The notes under the pieces were generated by a model, which saw only the letters and a list, made by a program, of their open reading frames with translations, ran no database searches and was not told the DNA's origin. A DNA stretch of 64,000 nt from Rhodococcus sp. X156 (GTDB lineage Bacteria > Actinomycetota > Actinomycetes > Mycobacteriales > Mycobacteriaceae), in the NCBI RefSeq assembly GCF_004006015.1, contig NZ_CP034766.1, positions 2,141,001 to 2,205,000 on the forward strand, in the 5' to 3' direction. Positions 44,060 through 53,835 of this stretch are shown here, in pieces. Positions within the stretch are counted from its first letter, which is position 1; every line of letters begins with the position of its first letter. Both the position numbers and the translations under genes were made by a program.

Positions 44060-44458
44060 CTAGTGCTTCTCCGGGCCCATGTGGTACTCGAAGACCATCC
44101 CGGCCGCGGTGAGGATGACGACCACACCAGCCAGCACGATCATCCACACGTGGTAGAAGGCCAGGGAGATCGCCATCATGCCCGCGGCGGCGGCCACGAC
44201 GACCGGCCAGTAGCTGCCCGGGCTGAAGAAGCCGAGGTCACCGGCACCATCAGAGATCTCAGCGTCGCCGTAGTCCTCCGGACGCAGGGCCAGCCGTCGG
44301 GCGACGAACCGGAAGTAGGTGCCGACGATGAGCGAGAGCCCAGCGCTGAGGGCCAGCGCCGTGGTACCGATCGGCTCCTGGGAGAGCACTCCGTAGATCA
44401 CCGCGACGATGAGGAAGAACGCGGTGAGCAGCTCGAAGATGCGCGCTTCGATTCTCAT
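44060..44458 (-). CDS. ctaF: Cytochrome c oxidase subunit 4 (actinobacterial CtaF)
   Basis: This 132-residue membrane protein is the small actinobacterial fourth subunit of the aa3 oxidase in the bc1-aa3 supercomplex. Four transmembrane helices are predicted: IFELLTAFFLIVAVIYGVL, TALALSAGLSLIVGTYFRF, YWPVVVAAAAGMMAISLAFY and WMIVLAGVVVILTAAGMVFEY. The RPEDYGDAEI and GFFSPGSYWPV segments are characteristic. It starts 22 nt after the ctaC stop on the same strand, so the two form an operon. Other oxidase subunits (CtaD, CtaE) are not in the window. Confidence 0.94.
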   Translation of the reverse strand: MRIEARIFELLTAFFLIVAVIYGVLSQEPIGTTALALSAGLSLIVGTYFRFVARRLALRPEDYGDAEISDGAGDLGFFSPGSYWPVVVAAAAGMMAISLAFYHVWMIVLAGVVVILTAAGMVFEYHMGPEKH

Positions 44459-44480
44459 GGGTCAGTCCACGTCTCTCTTG

Positions 44481-45440
44481 TCAGTTGCCGTCGGCGACGG
44501 TCGCCTGGCGAGCGTCACGCTTGGTGTCGAACGGGATGGTCGACGTGGAGACCGGGCTGCACAGCTCACCGCAGGCGGTGTCCTGCTTGCCCAGCTCGCT
44601 CAGCGCGCCGGCCGTGGTGTACGGAGCGTTGGTCGCGGGGTCGACCTGCTTGCGCAGCGCGACGTAGCGGTCGAACAGCTCGGGGCTGACGGCGCGGACC
44701 TCGAAGTTCATCGCCGAGTGGTAGGTGCCGCACATCTCGGCGCAGCGGCCGACGAAGGCACCTTCCTTGTCGATGCTGGAGATCTGGAAGACGTTCTGGC
44801 TGTCGTTCTTCTCCGGGTGCGGGAACACGTCACGCTTGAAGAGGAACTCCGGGACCCAGAAGGCGTGGATGACGTCAGCCGACTCGATGGTGAACTCCAC
44901 CCGCTGGCCCGTGGGCAGCACCAGGATCGGCACCTCCTCGCTGGAGCCGATGGTGGTGACCTCGCCGCCAGAGGGGGTGTCCCCCTCCTCCGGGTAGCTG
45001 AACTCCCAGTTCCACTGGAAAGCAGTGACGTTCACCTTGACGTCCGGGTCGGCCTGCACGTCGGTGACCTTATTCTGCGTGATGACCGTGAAGTAGAAGA
45101 GCACGGCGATCATGAGGAACGGGATGACGGTGTAGACGACCTCGAGAGGGAGGTTGTACTGCGTCTGGCGGGGGAACTCCTCCGCACCCTTCTTCTTGCG
45201 GTGGAAGGTGATGGTCCAGAACATCAGGCCCCACACCAGCAGACCCACGACCAGGGCGGCGATGACCGACCACGTCCACAGCTCACGCATGTCCTCGGCC
45301 TCAGGCGTGATGCCCTCGGGCCAGCCGAAGCGGAGCACTTCCTCCGATGAACACCCGGACACCAGAACTGCGGTCAGCGCGAGCAGCGCCGCGAGCCCTG
45401 TACGGGTCGCCCGACGACGGGTGTTCCCACTCTGCGCCAC
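44481..45440 (-). CDS. ctaC: Cytochrome c oxidase subunit II (CuA lipoprotein)
   Basis: The protein has 319 residues. The lipoprotein signal has lipobox LVSGC with Cys30. Two transmembrane helices (about 53-73 and 99-118) and an extracytoplasmic cupredoxin domain follow. The CuA ligands are visible as HAFWVPEF (His) and GRCAEMCGTYHSAM (two Cys, His, Met). The aromatic QWNWEF electron-entry motif is present. It receives electrons from cytochrome c and passes them to the heme a3-CuB subunit. AGGAGG lies 8 nt before the GTG at 45440. An in-frame GTG at 45446 is only 2 nt from it, so I prefer the former. Operon with ctaF. Confidence 0.94.
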   Translation of the reverse strand: MAQSGNTRRRATRTGLAALLALTAVLVSGCSSEEVLRFGWPEGITPEAEDMRELWTWSVIAALVVGLLVWGLMFWTITFHRKKKGAEEFPRQTQYNLPLEVVYTVIPFLMIAVLFYFTVITQNKVTDVQADPDVKVNVTAFQWNWEFSYPEEGDTPSGGEVTTIGSSEEVPILVLPTGQRVEFTIESADVIHAFWVPEFLFKRDVFPHPEKNDSQNVFQISSIDKEGAFVGRCAEMCGTYHSAMNFEVRAVSPELFDRYVALRKQVDPATNAPYTTAGALSELGKQDTACGELCSPVSTSTIPFDTKRDARQATVADGN

Positions 45441-45490
45441 GTCCACGCCCTCCTAGTCACAAACCCCAGCAGGTCTGCCGGGGTGGCGAA

Positions 45491-45496
45491 AGACTA
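45491..45496 (-). promoter_or_regulatory. ctaC promoter -10 element (TAGTCT)
   Basis: Minus-strand TAGTCT preceded by CGA lies about 50 bp upstream of the ctaC start and leaves a ~40-nt leader ending in AGGAGG. Confidence 0.45.
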
Positions 45497-45657
45497 TCGC
45501 AGCCCGCCGCGCACGCGCGCCGTGGGTTCGCCCGGTGCGGCGCCGTGTCCCGGCGGCCCGTGGTGACTGTTCGCGAGGGCAGCAAGCGGCATACTGAGAC
45601 CGTCGTCGGTCGCCCTGGCGATCCTCCCGACCAACTTGATTGAGGTGCTCTTACAGC

Positions 45658-47583
45658 GTGTGCGGACTGCTTGGACTTCTGACCTCCTCGGCTGACGCCG
45701 CCGACCATGCCAACGCGGTCGCCGCCGCCATGCACTGCCAGCGCCACCGCGGTCCGGACGAGACCGGCAGCTGGCACGACGAGGACCTGGCACTCGGCTT
45801 CAACCGCCTCTCCATCATCGACGTCGCGCACTCCCACCAGCCGCTGCGCTGGGGGCCGCCGGAGTCGCCGGACCGCTACGCCATCGCCTTCAACGGCGAG
45901 GTCTACAACTACGTCGAGCTCCGCGAGGAGCTGGAGCGCGAGCACGGTGTGGTGTTCACCACCCAGGGTGACACAGAGCCGATCGTGGCTGCCTTCCACC
46001 ACTGGGGCCCAGACGCCGTCACCCGGCTGCGGGGGATGTTCGTCTTCGGAATCTGGGACACCCAGACCCGCGAGCTCTTCCTGGCCCGCGACCCGTTCGG
46101 CATCAAGCCCTGCTTCCTGGCCACCTCCGCCGCCGGCACCGCGTTCAGCAGCGAGAAGAAGAGCCTGCTGGAGCTGGCCTCGGCGATGGAGCTGGACACC
46201 GGCCTGGACCAGCGGGCGCTGCAGCACTACCTGGCGCTGCAGTACGTGCCCGAGCCGGAGACCCTGCACGCCCAGATCAGCAAGCTGGAGTCGGGCTGCT
46301 GGGCCGTGGTGCGCCCCGGCAAGGACCCGGAGATCACCCGCTACTTCCACGCCGAGCTCTCCGTGGTGCCCTTCGCCAAGGGCGACGCCACCCGGCGCTA
46401 CGCGGAGATCTCCGAGGCGCTGCAGGACTCGGTGGCCAAGCACATGCGCGCCGACGTCACCGTGGGCGCGTTCCTCTCCGGCGGGATCGACTCCACCGCC
46501 ATCGCAGCGCTGGCCAAGCGGCACAACCCCGACCTGATCACCTTCACCACCGGGTTCGAGCGGGAGGGCTACTCCGAGGTGGACGTGGCTGCGGAGTCCG
46601 CCGCCGCCATCGGTGTGCGCCACGTGGTGCGCACCGTGGGCCCGGAGGAGTTCGCCGCCGCGCTGCCCCAGATCGTCTGGTACCTCGACGACCCGGTGGC
46701 CGACCCCGCGCTGGTGCCGCTGTGGTTCGTGGCCAAGGAGGCCCGCAAGCACGTCAAGGTGGTGCTCTCCGGCGAGGGCGCCGACGAGCTGTTCGGTGGC
46801 TACACCATCTACCGCGAGCCGCTGTCGCTGGCACCGTTCGAGCACCTGCCGCGTGGCCTGCGCCGCGGGCTGGGCCAGCTGTCCAAGCGCATCCCGGACG
46901 GCCGCCGCGGCAAGGACCTGCTCCGCCGCGGGGCGCTGACCCTGGAGGAGCGCTACTACGGCAACGCGCGCAACTTCCGCGACGACGAGCTGCAGACGGT
47001 GCTGCGCGACTTCAACCCCGGCTGGGGCCACACCGACGTCACCGCCTCGCTCTACGCCCAGACCGAGGGCTGGGACCCGGTGGCCCGGATGCAGCACCTG
47101 GACCTGTTCACCTGGCTGCGCGGGGACATCCTGGTCAAGGCGGACAAGGTGACCATGGCCAACTCCTTGGAGCTGCGGGTGCCGTTCCTGGACACCAGGG
47201 TCTTCGAGGTGGCCTCGGCGCTGCCGCACCAGCAGAAGATCACCAAGGACACCACCAAGTACGCGCTGCGCCGGGCGCTGGAGGACATCGTGCCCGCGCA
47301 CGTCCTGCAGCGGCCCAAGCTGGGCTTCCCGGTGCCGCTCAAGCACTGGCTGCGCGGCACCGAGCTCAACGCCTGGGCCCGCGACATCGTCACCCAGTCG
47401 GGCACCGACCACCTGCTGGACAAGGCCGCGGTGCTGCGGATGCTGGACGAGCACCAGGCCGGCACCACCGACCACAGCCGGCGCATCTGGACGGTGCTGG
47501 TGTTCATGCTCTGGCACGGCATCTTCGTGGAGCAGCGGATCAACCCGGAGATCTCCGACCAGCAGTACCCCGTGCTGCTCTAG
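45658..47583 (+). CDS. asnB: Asparagine synthetase (glutamine-hydrolysing)
   Basis: The protein has 641 residues. Glutamine is hydrolysed in the N-terminal Ntn domain and the ammonia amidates Asp via an AMP intermediate. The start is fixed by chemistry. GTG at 45658 makes the protein begin Met-Cys-Gly-Leu-Leu-Gly, exposing the obligatory nucleophile Cys2; an in-frame upstream start would bury it. The Ntn segments QRHRGPDETG, RLSIID and AFNGEVYNY are followed by the synthetase PP-loop LSGGIDSTAIAAL and GEGADELFGGY. From memory asnB is next to ctaC in mycobacteria (Rv2201). In some actinobacteria related proteins amidate envelope components, so the exact acceptor is not certain. Confidence 0.93.
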   Translation: MCGLLGLLTSSADAADHANAVAAAMHCQRHRGPDETGSWHDEDLALGFNRLSIIDVAHSHQPLRWGPPESPDRYAIAFNGEVYNYVELREELEREHGVVFTTQGDTEPIVAAFHHWGPDAVTRLRGMFVFGIWDTQTRELFLARDPFGIKPCFLATSAAGTAFSSEKKSLLELASAMELDTGLDQRALQHYLALQYVPEPETLHAQISKLESGCWAVVRPGKDPEITRYFHAELSVVPFAKGDATRRYAEISEALQDSVAKHMRADVTVGAFLSGGIDSTAIAALAKRHNPDLITFTTGFEREGYSEVDVAAESAAAIGVRHVVRTVGPEEFAAALPQIVWYLDDPVADPALVPLWFVAKEARKHVKVVLSGEGADELFGGYTIYREPLSLAPFEHLPRGLRRGLGQLSKRIPDGRRGKDLLRRGALTLEERYYGNARNFRDDELQTVLRDFNPGWGHTDVTASLYAQTEGWDPVARMQHLDLFTWLRGDILVKADKVTMANSLELRVPFLDTRVFEVASALPHQQKITKDTTKYALRRALEDIVPAHVLQRPKLGFPVPLKHWLRGTELNAWARDIVTQSGTDHLLDKAAVLRMLDEHQAGTTDHSRRIWTVLVFMLWHGIFVEQRINPEISDQQYPVLL

Positions 47584-47601
47584 CCCAGCACCCGCCACGA
47601 C

Positions 47602-47641
47602 GAGCAGGGCCCGGACACCGCGTGGTGTCCGGGCCCTGCTC
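47602..47641. terminator. Strong bidirectional terminator between asnB and adoK
   Basis: Perfect 18-bp arms (47602-47619 and 47624-47641) flank the 4-nt loop GCGT between convergent genes. Confidence 0.9.
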
Positions 47642-47659
47642 GGTCTCAGGTGTCCAGCG

Positions 47660-48775
<1,116 letters not shown>

Positions 48776-48792
48776 CTAGGGGGCCGCTGGAC

Positions 48793-49146
48793 TCAGTTGA
48801 ACGAGTCGCCGCAGGCGCAGGAGCCGCCCGCGTTCGGGTTGTCGATCGTGAAGCCCTGCTTCTCGATGGTGTCCACGAAGTCGATGGAGGCACCGTCGAC
48901 GTAGGGGGCGCTCATCCGGTCGACCGCGAGGTCGATGCCGTCGTAGCTCTTGACGAGGTCACCGTCGAGGGTGCGGTCGTCGAAGAACAGCTGGTAGCGC
49001 AGGCCCGCGCAACCACCCGGCTGGACAGCGATGCGCAGCGCCAGGTCGTCCCGGCCCTCCTGCTCGAGCAGCGCCTTCGCCTTGCTGGCGGCGGCCTCAG
49101 TCATGATCACACCATGGGTGGTGGTGGTCTCGTCCTGAACGCTCAT
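48793..49146 (-). CDS. erpA: Iron-sulfur cluster insertion protein (HesB/IscA/ErpA family)
   Basis: This 117-residue A-type carrier delivers Fe-S clusters to apoproteins. The three conserved cysteines are visible as PGGCAGLRYQL and the C-terminal GGSCACGDSFN (Cys-x-Cys). The family core LTEAAASKAKALLEQEGRDDLALRIAVQ-like N-terminus is present. The length is standard. A purine-rich GGGAG precedes the ATG. Possible clients in the window are the 4Fe-4S fumarase and lipoyl synthase. A partial match to an IdeR box overlaps its promoter region but is too weak to rely on. From memory Rv2204c holds the same place. Confidence 0.92.
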   Translation of the reverse strand: MSVQDETTTTHGVIMTEAAASKAKALLEQEGRDDLALRIAVQPGGCAGLRYQLFFDDRTLDGDLVKSYDGIDLAVDRMSAPYVDGASIDFVDTIEKQGFTIDNPNAGGSCACGDSFN

Positions 49147-49271
49147 GGGTCTCCCTCAGCTCGTGCTATTGGCTTTGCCTGGGCTAACGGTACTCCGCCT
49201 CCTGGCATTCCCTCACCCTGTGACCGGTACGTCCTGCCACCAGCACTGGTGACCGTCGTGGAGCTCTCGCC

Positions 49272-49277
49272 TACCCT
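49272..49277 (+). promoter_or_regulatory. -10 hexamer TACCCT for the leaderless DUF3043 gene
   Basis: TACCCT ends 6 nt before the GTG at 49284 and no ribosome site lies between. Confidence 0.55.
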
Positions 49278-49283
49278 GGTGCT

Positions 49284-49901
49284 GTGAAACTCCTGCGCCG
49301 ACGCACGCCCACTCCCTCCGACACCGTGGAACCCACGGTCTCCGAGCCGGAGGTCGTGAACGGCAAGGGGCGCCCCACGCCCAAGCGGCGCGACGCCGAG
49401 GGCCGCCGCCGCGGACCGGTCCCCCCGCCCCCGGTCACCCAGCGCGAGGCCTACAAGCGCTCCAAGACCACCAAGGGCGCCAAGACCACCAAGTCGGAGC
49501 GACGCCAGGCCGCGGCGGAGCGGCGCGAGCGGATGATGTCCGGCGACGACCGCTTCGTGCTGGCCCGCGACCGTGGTCCGGCCAAGGCGCTGGCCCGCGA
49601 CGTGGTGGACGGGCGCCGCAACATCACCGGGCTGTTCATGCCGCTGGCGCTGGTGGTGGTGCTCACCTTCATGATCCCGTCGCTGCAGAACGTCGTGGCC
49701 ATCGGGATGCTGCTCATCATGATCGTGATGGCGGTGGAGGGTGTGTACCTGGGCAGGCTGGTCTCGGCCCGGGTGCACGAGCGCTACCCCGACGACACCA
49801 CCAGCGGGCTGCGGCTGGGCTGGTACTCCTTCATCCGCGCCTCCCAGATTCGCCGCCTGCGGGCGCCGCGTCCCCGGGTCAAGCCCGGCGACCCGGTCTA
49901 G
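49284..49901 (+). CDS. DUF3043 membrane protein
   Basis: The protein has 205 residues. The first ~90 are highly basic and disordered, with NGKGRPTPKRRDAEGRRRGPV and KTTKGAKTTKSERR. Then VLARDRGPAKALARDVVDGRRN leads into two transmembrane helices (about 113-130 MPLALVVVLTFMIPSL and 137-155 AIGMLLIMIVMAVEGVYL). It ends in a basic cytoplasmic tail with RYPDDTTSGLRLGWYSFIRASQ. This matches actinobacterial DUF3043, of unknown function; from memory Rv2206 is in the same place. The basic tail could contact nucleic acid or lipid headgroups. The GTG start is leaderless by the TACCCT upstream. Confidence 0.87.
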   Translation: MKLLRRRTPTPSDTVEPTVSEPEVVNGKGRPTPKRRDAEGRRRGPVPPPPVTQREAYKRSKTTKGAKTTKSERRQAAAERRERMMSGDDRFVLARDRGPAKALARDVVDGRRNITGLFMPLALVVVLTFMIPSLQNVVAIGMLLIMIVMAVEGVYLGRLVSARVHERYPDDTTSGLRLGWYSFIRASQIRRLRAPRPRVKPGDPV

Positions 49902-49921
49902 CCGCTCCCCCCGCCGGCCCG

Positions 49922-50119
49922 TCAGGCCGGGTCCAGGCCCATCGGTCCGTAGACCTTGGTGTCGCCGTCCAGCAGCACCACCTGGTGCACGCCGGCGCCG
50001 GCCAGCTCCTCCCAGCTGTCGCTGAACCAGGCCTCGGCCTCGGCGGCGTCGTCGAACTCCAGGTCCGGGCCCGCCACGGGGTGGCCCGCACTGTCCTCGT
50101 AGCGCCAGCGGTGTGCCAT
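49922..50119 (-). CDS. Small conserved hypothetical protein (65 residues)
   Basis: A 65-residue acidic protein begins MAHRWRYEDSAGHPVAGPDLEFDD. It continues AAEAEAWFSDSWEELAGAGVHQVVLLDGDTKVYGPMGLDPA. The ATG has AGGAGG at ideal spacing, and a TACGGT -10 candidate (minus strand) lies about 60 bp upstream, so it is a real gene. The alternating strand-helix-strand pattern suggests a small alpha/beta fold. I recall similar short proteins across actinobacteria without a function. It is divergent from cobU and converges with the DUF3043 gene over 20 bp. Confidence 0.75.
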   Translation of the reverse strand: MAHRWRYEDSAGHPVAGPDLEFDDAAEAEAWFSDSWEELAGAGVHQVVLLDGDTKVYGPMGLDPA

Positions 50120-50230
50120 CGGTGTGCTCCTCCTGCGTGCGAGCTGCCCCGGTCGGGCGACCCTGGGGTGTGCCCAGACCGTAGCGGCGGCGCCGGGTGG
50201 CCGTGCCGCCGACCACGTCGTCGCGCACGG

Positions 50231-50236
50231 TAGCGT
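50231..50236 (+). promoter_or_regulatory. -10 hexamer TAGCGT for leaderless cobU
   Basis: It ends 8 nt before the GTG at 50245. Leaderless initiation leaves no room for a cobalamin riboswitch between promoter and gene. Confidence 0.6.
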
Positions 50237-50244
50237 GCCCGGAC

Positions 50245-50763
50245 GTGCGGACACTGGTGCTGGGCGGGGCCCGATCGGGCAAGTCCGCGCACGCCGAGCA
50301 GCTGCTGGGCACCGGGCCGGTGCGGTACGTGGCCACCGCCGCCGACCGCCCGCAGGACTCCGACTGGGCCGCGCGCATCGCCACCCACCGCGCACGCCGC
50401 CCCGCGCACTGGCTGACCGTGGAGGACGCCGACCTGGTGGCCGTGCTGGACGGTGCCGTCGCCGGCGACGTGGTGCTGGTGGACGACCTGGGCACCTGGC
50501 TCACCCGCGAGCTCGACGAGGCCGGCGCCTGGGAGTCCCCGCGCGGCACGCTGGCCCCCCGCTGCGCGGAGCTGGTGCGGGCCGTGGCCGGCTGCGCCGC
50601 CCGCCTGGTGCTGGTGACCCCCGAGGTGGGCATGGGCGTGGTGCCCGCCACCGTGTCCGGCCGGCTGTTCCGCGACGAGGTCGGTGCGCTCAACGGTGCC
50701 GTGGCCGCGGTGTGCGACGAGGTGCTGCTCGTGGTCGCCGGGCTGCCGCTCCGGCTGCGCTAG
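50245..50763 (+). CDS. cobU: Adenosylcobinamide kinase / adenosylcobinamide-phosphate guanylyltransferase
   Basis: This 172-residue bifunctional enzyme phosphorylates adenosylcobinamide and transfers GMP in the nucleotide-loop step of B12 synthesis. The P-loop GGARSGKSAHAE is at the N-terminus, with RYVATAADRPQDSDWAARIATHRARRP (the GMP-accepting His region), VLVDDLGTWLTREL and VTPEVGMGVVP. The GTG start makes the P-loop begin near residue 7, as in the family. Upstream in-frame codons encode family-unlike sequence and lie before the TAGCGT promoter. It heads cobU-cobT-cobS. Confidence 0.93.
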   Translation: MRTLVLGGARSGKSAHAEQLLGTGPVRYVATAADRPQDSDWAARIATHRARRPAHWLTVEDADLVAVLDGAVAGDVVLVDDLGTWLTRELDEAGAWESPRGTLAPRCAELVRAVAGCAARLVLVTPEVGMGVVPATVSGRLFRDEVGALNGAVAAVCDEVLLVVAGLPLRLR

Positions 50764-50823
50764 CCCAGTGACCCCGTACCCCGACCGCCGCACGTTCCCC
50801 ACCCGTCCACCGAGAGGCTGCCC

Positions 50824-51909
50824 GTGAGCACCGACTTTCCCCCCGTCGCCCCGCCCGACGAGCAGGCGCACCGCGAGGCCGTGGCCCGTCAGCTGCAGCT
50901 GACCAAGCCCGCCGGCTCGCTCGGCCGGCTGGAGGAGCTGGGCGTGTGGATCGCCGCCTGCCAGGGCACCTGTCCCCCGCAGCCCATCACCCGCGCCCGC
51001 GTGGTGGTCTTCGCCGGTGACCACGGGGTGGCCGCGCACGGGGTGTCGGCCTACCCGGCCGAGGTCACCCCGCAGATGCTGGACAACATCCTCGCCGGCG
51101 GTGCCGCGGTGAACGTGATCGCCGCCGCCGCAGGGGCGACGGTGCGCGTGGTGGACGTGGCCGTGAACGTGGACACCGCCGACGTGGTCTCCGGCGGCAA
51201 GATCCGCCGCGGCTCCGGTCGCATCGACCGGGAGGACGCCCTCACCGCCCAGGAGTGCGCCGACGCCATCGCCCTGGGCCGGCGGCTGGCCGACGAGGAG
51301 GTGGACTCCGGCGCGGACCTGCTCATCGCCGGCGACCTGGGCATCGGCAACACCACGCCCGCCGCGGTGCTGATCTCCGCGCTCACCGGCGCCGAGCCGG
51401 TCACCGTCATCGGCCGTGGCACCGGGGTGGACGACAACGGCTGGATGCGCAAGGCCGCCGTGGTCCGCGACGCCCGCCGCCGGGCGATGGCCGTGGTGGA
51501 CCACCCCGAGGCCCTGCTGCGCAGCGTCGGCGGCGCGGACTTCGCCGCCATGGCCGGCTTCCTGGCCCAGGCCGCGGTCCGCCGCACCCCGGCCATCCTG
51601 GACGGCATGGTGGTGACCGCCGCCGCGCTGGTCGCCGAGCGCCTGGCCCCCGGCGCCAAGGCCTGGTGGGTGGCCGGGCACCGCTCCGCCGAGCCCGCGC
51701 ACGAGCTGGCCCTGGGCCGCCTCGGCCTGGTACCGCTGCTGGACCTGGAGATGCGCCTGGGCGAGGGCTCGGGCGCGGTCACCGCACTGCCGCTGGTGCA
51801 GTCCGCGGTGCGCATCCTCACCGACATGGCCAGCTTCGACAGCGCCGGCGTGGCCGGGCCCGCGGGTGATCCCGCTCCCGCCCCGGCGATCCCCTCCTCC
51901 GAGCGGTGA
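50824..51909 (+). CDS. cobT: Nicotinate-nucleotide-dimethylbenzimidazole phosphoribosyltransferase
   Basis: This 361-residue enzyme makes alpha-ribazole phosphate, the lower ligand of B12. The family segments are [53 protein letters not shown] and the C-terminal [23 protein letters not shown], which holds the catalytic Glu. The GTG start follows GAGAGG. The gap to cobU is 60 bp. The stop overlaps the cobS start (GTGA). Confidence 0.94.
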   Translation: MSTDFPPVAPPDEQAHREAVARQLQLTKPAGSLGRLEELGVWIAACQGTCPPQPITRARVVVFAGDHGVAAHGVSAYPAEVTPQMLDNILAGGAAVNVIAAAAGATVRVVDVAVNVDTADVVSGGKIRRGSGRIDREDALTAQECADAIALGRRLADEEVDSGADLLIAGDLGIGNTTPAAVLISALTGAEPVTVIGRGTGVDDNGWMRKAAVVRDARRRAMAVVDHPEALLRSVGGADFAAMAGFLAQAAVRRTPAILDGMVVTAAALVAERLAPGAKAWWVAGHRSAEPAHELALGRLGLVPLLDLEMRLGEGSGAVTALPLVQSAVRILTDMASFDSAGVAGPAGDPAPAPAIPSSER

Positions 51910-52670
51910 GCGCCACCCCAGCGGACTCGGCCCGGCTGGCGCTGTCCTGGCTGACCGTCGCCCCCGTGCGCGGCCCCGAGCAGGTCGACCGGCGGGTGGC
52001 CGGCGGCGCGATCACCGTGGCGCCCGTGGTGGGGCTGCTGCTGGGCGCGGTCACCGCGGGCCTGCTGTGGGTGCTGGGCGAGGCGCAGGCCCCGGCGCTG
52101 CTGGCCGGGCTGCTCGCGGTGGGCTGGCTGGCCCTGGCCACCCGCGGGATGCACCTGGACGGGCTGGCCGACACCGTGGACGGGCTGGGCTGCTACGGCC
52201 CGCCCGAGCGGGCGCTGAGCGTGATGCGCGACGGCAGCACCGGACCGTTCGCGGTGGTGGCGCTGGTGCTGGTGCTCGGCGTGCAGGCAGTAGGGCTAAG
52301 CACGCTCGCCGTCGAGGGCCGCTGGTGGGCGGTAGTGCTGGCGGTGGCGGCCGGACGAGTGGCCGTGGGCTGGGCCTGTCGCCGCGGCGTGGCCGCCGCC
52401 CGCCCGGAGGGGCTGGGCGCGCTGGTGGCCGGCACCCAGCCGGTGGCCGTGCCGCTGGCGTGGGGCGCGGTGCTGCTGGTGGCCTCCGCCGCGGCGGTGG
52501 ACGGGCGCTGGTGGCAGGGCCCGGTGGCGGTGCTGGTGGGGGTCGCGGTCGCCGCGGCGCTGTCCTGGCACACCACCCGTCGCTTCGGCGGCGTCACCGG
52601 TGACGTGCTGGGGGCCTGCTCGGAGAGCGTGGTCACCGCGACCGTGCTGGTCCTCGCCCTGGGCGCCTAG
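51906..52670 (+). CDS. cobS: Adenosylcobinamide-GDP ribazoletransferase (cobalamin synthase)
   Basis: This 254-residue integral membrane enzyme joins adenosylcobinamide-GDP and alpha-ribazole (phosphate). The Mg-binding motif is in [20 protein letters not shown]. Several hydrophobic helices alternate with short loops, and [19 protein letters not shown] near the C-terminus is the second conserved loop. It starts with GTG overlapping the cobT stop. It is the last gene of the cobU-cobT-cobS run and lies 34 bp from the convergent ilvE. No corrin-ring genes are present, so the locus supports B12 completion or salvage. Confidence 0.93.
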   Translation: MSATPADSARLALSWLTVAPVRGPEQVDRRVAGGAITVAPVVGLLLGAVTAGLLWVLGEAQAPALLAGLLAVGWLALATRGMHLDGLADTVDGLGCYGPPERALSVMRDGSTGPFAVVALVLVLGVQAVGLSTLAVEGRWWAVVLAVAAGRVAVGWACRRGVAAARPEGLGALVAGTQPVAVPLAWGAVLLVASAAAVDGRWWQGPVAVLVGVAVAAALSWHTTRRFGGVTGDVLGACSESVVTATVLVLALGA

Positions 52671-52704
52671 CCCAGGGCACGCGGCCTGCGCCCTGCCGGG
52701 ACGG

Positions 52705-53811
52705 TCAGCTCTTGATGACCTGCATCCAGCCGTGGGTGTCGGCGACGTCGCCGCGCTGGATGCCGGTGAGCGTGGCCCGCAGCTGGGACGTGACCGGCCC
52801 GGTGACCTCGTCGGAGATGGTGAACTCGCCACCGGCGTGCTTGACCCGACCGACCGGGGTGATGACCGCGGCCGTGCCGCAGGCGAACACCTCGGTGATG
52901 TCCCCGGAGGCGGCGCCCTTCTCCCACTCCTCGGTGGAGATGCGGCGCTCGGTCACCGGCAGGCCCATGTCCTGGGCCAGCTGCAGCAGCGAGCTGCGGG
53001 TGATGCCGGGCAGCAGCGAGCCGGACAGCTCGGGGGTGACCACCTGGGCGTCGGCGCCGGAGCCGAGGACGAAGAACAGGTTCATCCCGCCCATCTCCTC
53101 CACCCAGCGGCGCTCGGTGGCGTCCAGCCACACCACCTGGTCGCAGCCCTCGTCCGCGGCCTGGGCCTGGGCGAGCAGCGAGGCGGCGTAGTTGCCCGCG
53201 AACTTGGCGGCACCGGTGCCGCCGGGAGCGGCCCGCACGTACTCGGTGGACAGCCACACGCTCACCGGCTTGACCCCACCCTTGAAGTAGGCCCCCGCCG
53301 GTGAGGCGATGAGCAGGTAGCGGTACTCCCGCGCCGGGCGCACGCCGAGGCCGCCCTCGGTGGCGAACAGGAACGGGCGCAGATACAGCGACTCCTCACC
53401 GCCGGCGGCGGGCACCCACGCCTCGTCCGCCTCCAGCAGCGCGGCGATGGAGCCCATGAACAGCTCCTCGGGCAGCTCGGGCATGGCCAGGCGCCGGGCG
53501 GAGGTGCGGAAGCGCTCGGCGTTGGCGGTGGGGCGGAAGGAGCTGATGGTGCCGTCCGCGTGGCGGTAGGCCTTGAGGCCCTCGAAGATCGCCTGCCCGT
53601 AGTGCAGCACCATCGCCGAGGGGTCCAGCTCGATGGGGCTGTAGGGCAGCACCTGCGCGTCGTGCCAGCCCCGCTCCTCGGTGTAGCTGATGCTCACCAT
53701 GTGGTCGGTGAAGTGCGCGCCGAAACCCGGAGCAGCGAGAATGTCCGCACGCGTCTGCTCCGAGGCGGGGGACGGGTGCGGAGCTCGGGTGAAGGTGGCG
53801 GGCGCGTTCAT
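52705..53811 (-). CDS. ilvE: Branched-chain amino acid aminotransferase
   Basis: This 368-residue fold-type IV PLP enzyme performs the last step of Leu, Ile and Val synthesis. [36 protein letters not shown] and [19 protein letters not shown] are seen, the last with the PLP-binding Lys before [22 protein letters not shown] and [15 protein letters not shown] complete the active site. The ATG at 53811 is preceded on this strand by TACCGT 7 nt away, so it can be leaderless. It also lies 24 bp downstream of gcvT on the same strand. The ilvE-gcvT order is as recalled for Rv2210c-Rv2211c. Confidence 0.95.
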   Translation of the reverse strand: MNAPATFTRAPHPSPASEQTRADILAAPGFGAHFTDHMVSISYTEERGWHDAQVLPYSPIELDPSAMVLHYGQAIFEGLKAYRHADGTISSFRPTANAERFRTSARRLAMPELPEELFMGSIAALLEADEAWVPAAGGEESLYLRPFLFATEGGLGVRPAREYRYLLIASPAGAYFKGGVKPVSVWLSTEYVRAAPGGTGAAKFAGNYAASLLAQAQAADEGCDQVVWLDATERRWVEEMGGMNLFFVLGSGADAQVVTPELSGSLLPGITRSSLLQLAQDMGLPVTERRISTEEWEKGAASGDITEVFACGTAAVITPVGRVKHAGGEFTISDEVTGPVTSQLRATLTGIQRGDVADTHGWMQVIKS

Positions 53812-53818
53812 GCCCTGC

Positions 53819-53824
53819 ACGGTA
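53819..53824 (-). promoter_or_regulatory. -10 hexamer TACCGT for ilvE
   Basis: It ends 7 nt before the ilvE ATG and lies inside the 24-bp gap behind gcvT. This gives ilvE a promoter of its own within an apparent operon. Confidence 0.5.
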
Positions 53825-53835
53825 GTACCCGCCGG

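Noticed and set aside
45640-45657. Upstream start for asnB
   Set aside because: It would add six residues before the Cys nucleophile that must be exposed after Met removal; the GTG at 45658 gives Met-Cys-Gly as required.
50120-50244. Possible cobalamin riboswitch before cobU
   Set aside because: No B12-box-like sequence is seen, and the TAGCGT -10 lies 8 nt from the start codon, leaving no leader.
52671-52704. Short GC-rich inverted repeat between cobS and ilvE
   Set aside because: The arms are about 5 bp with mismatches, not distinguishable from background in this composition.
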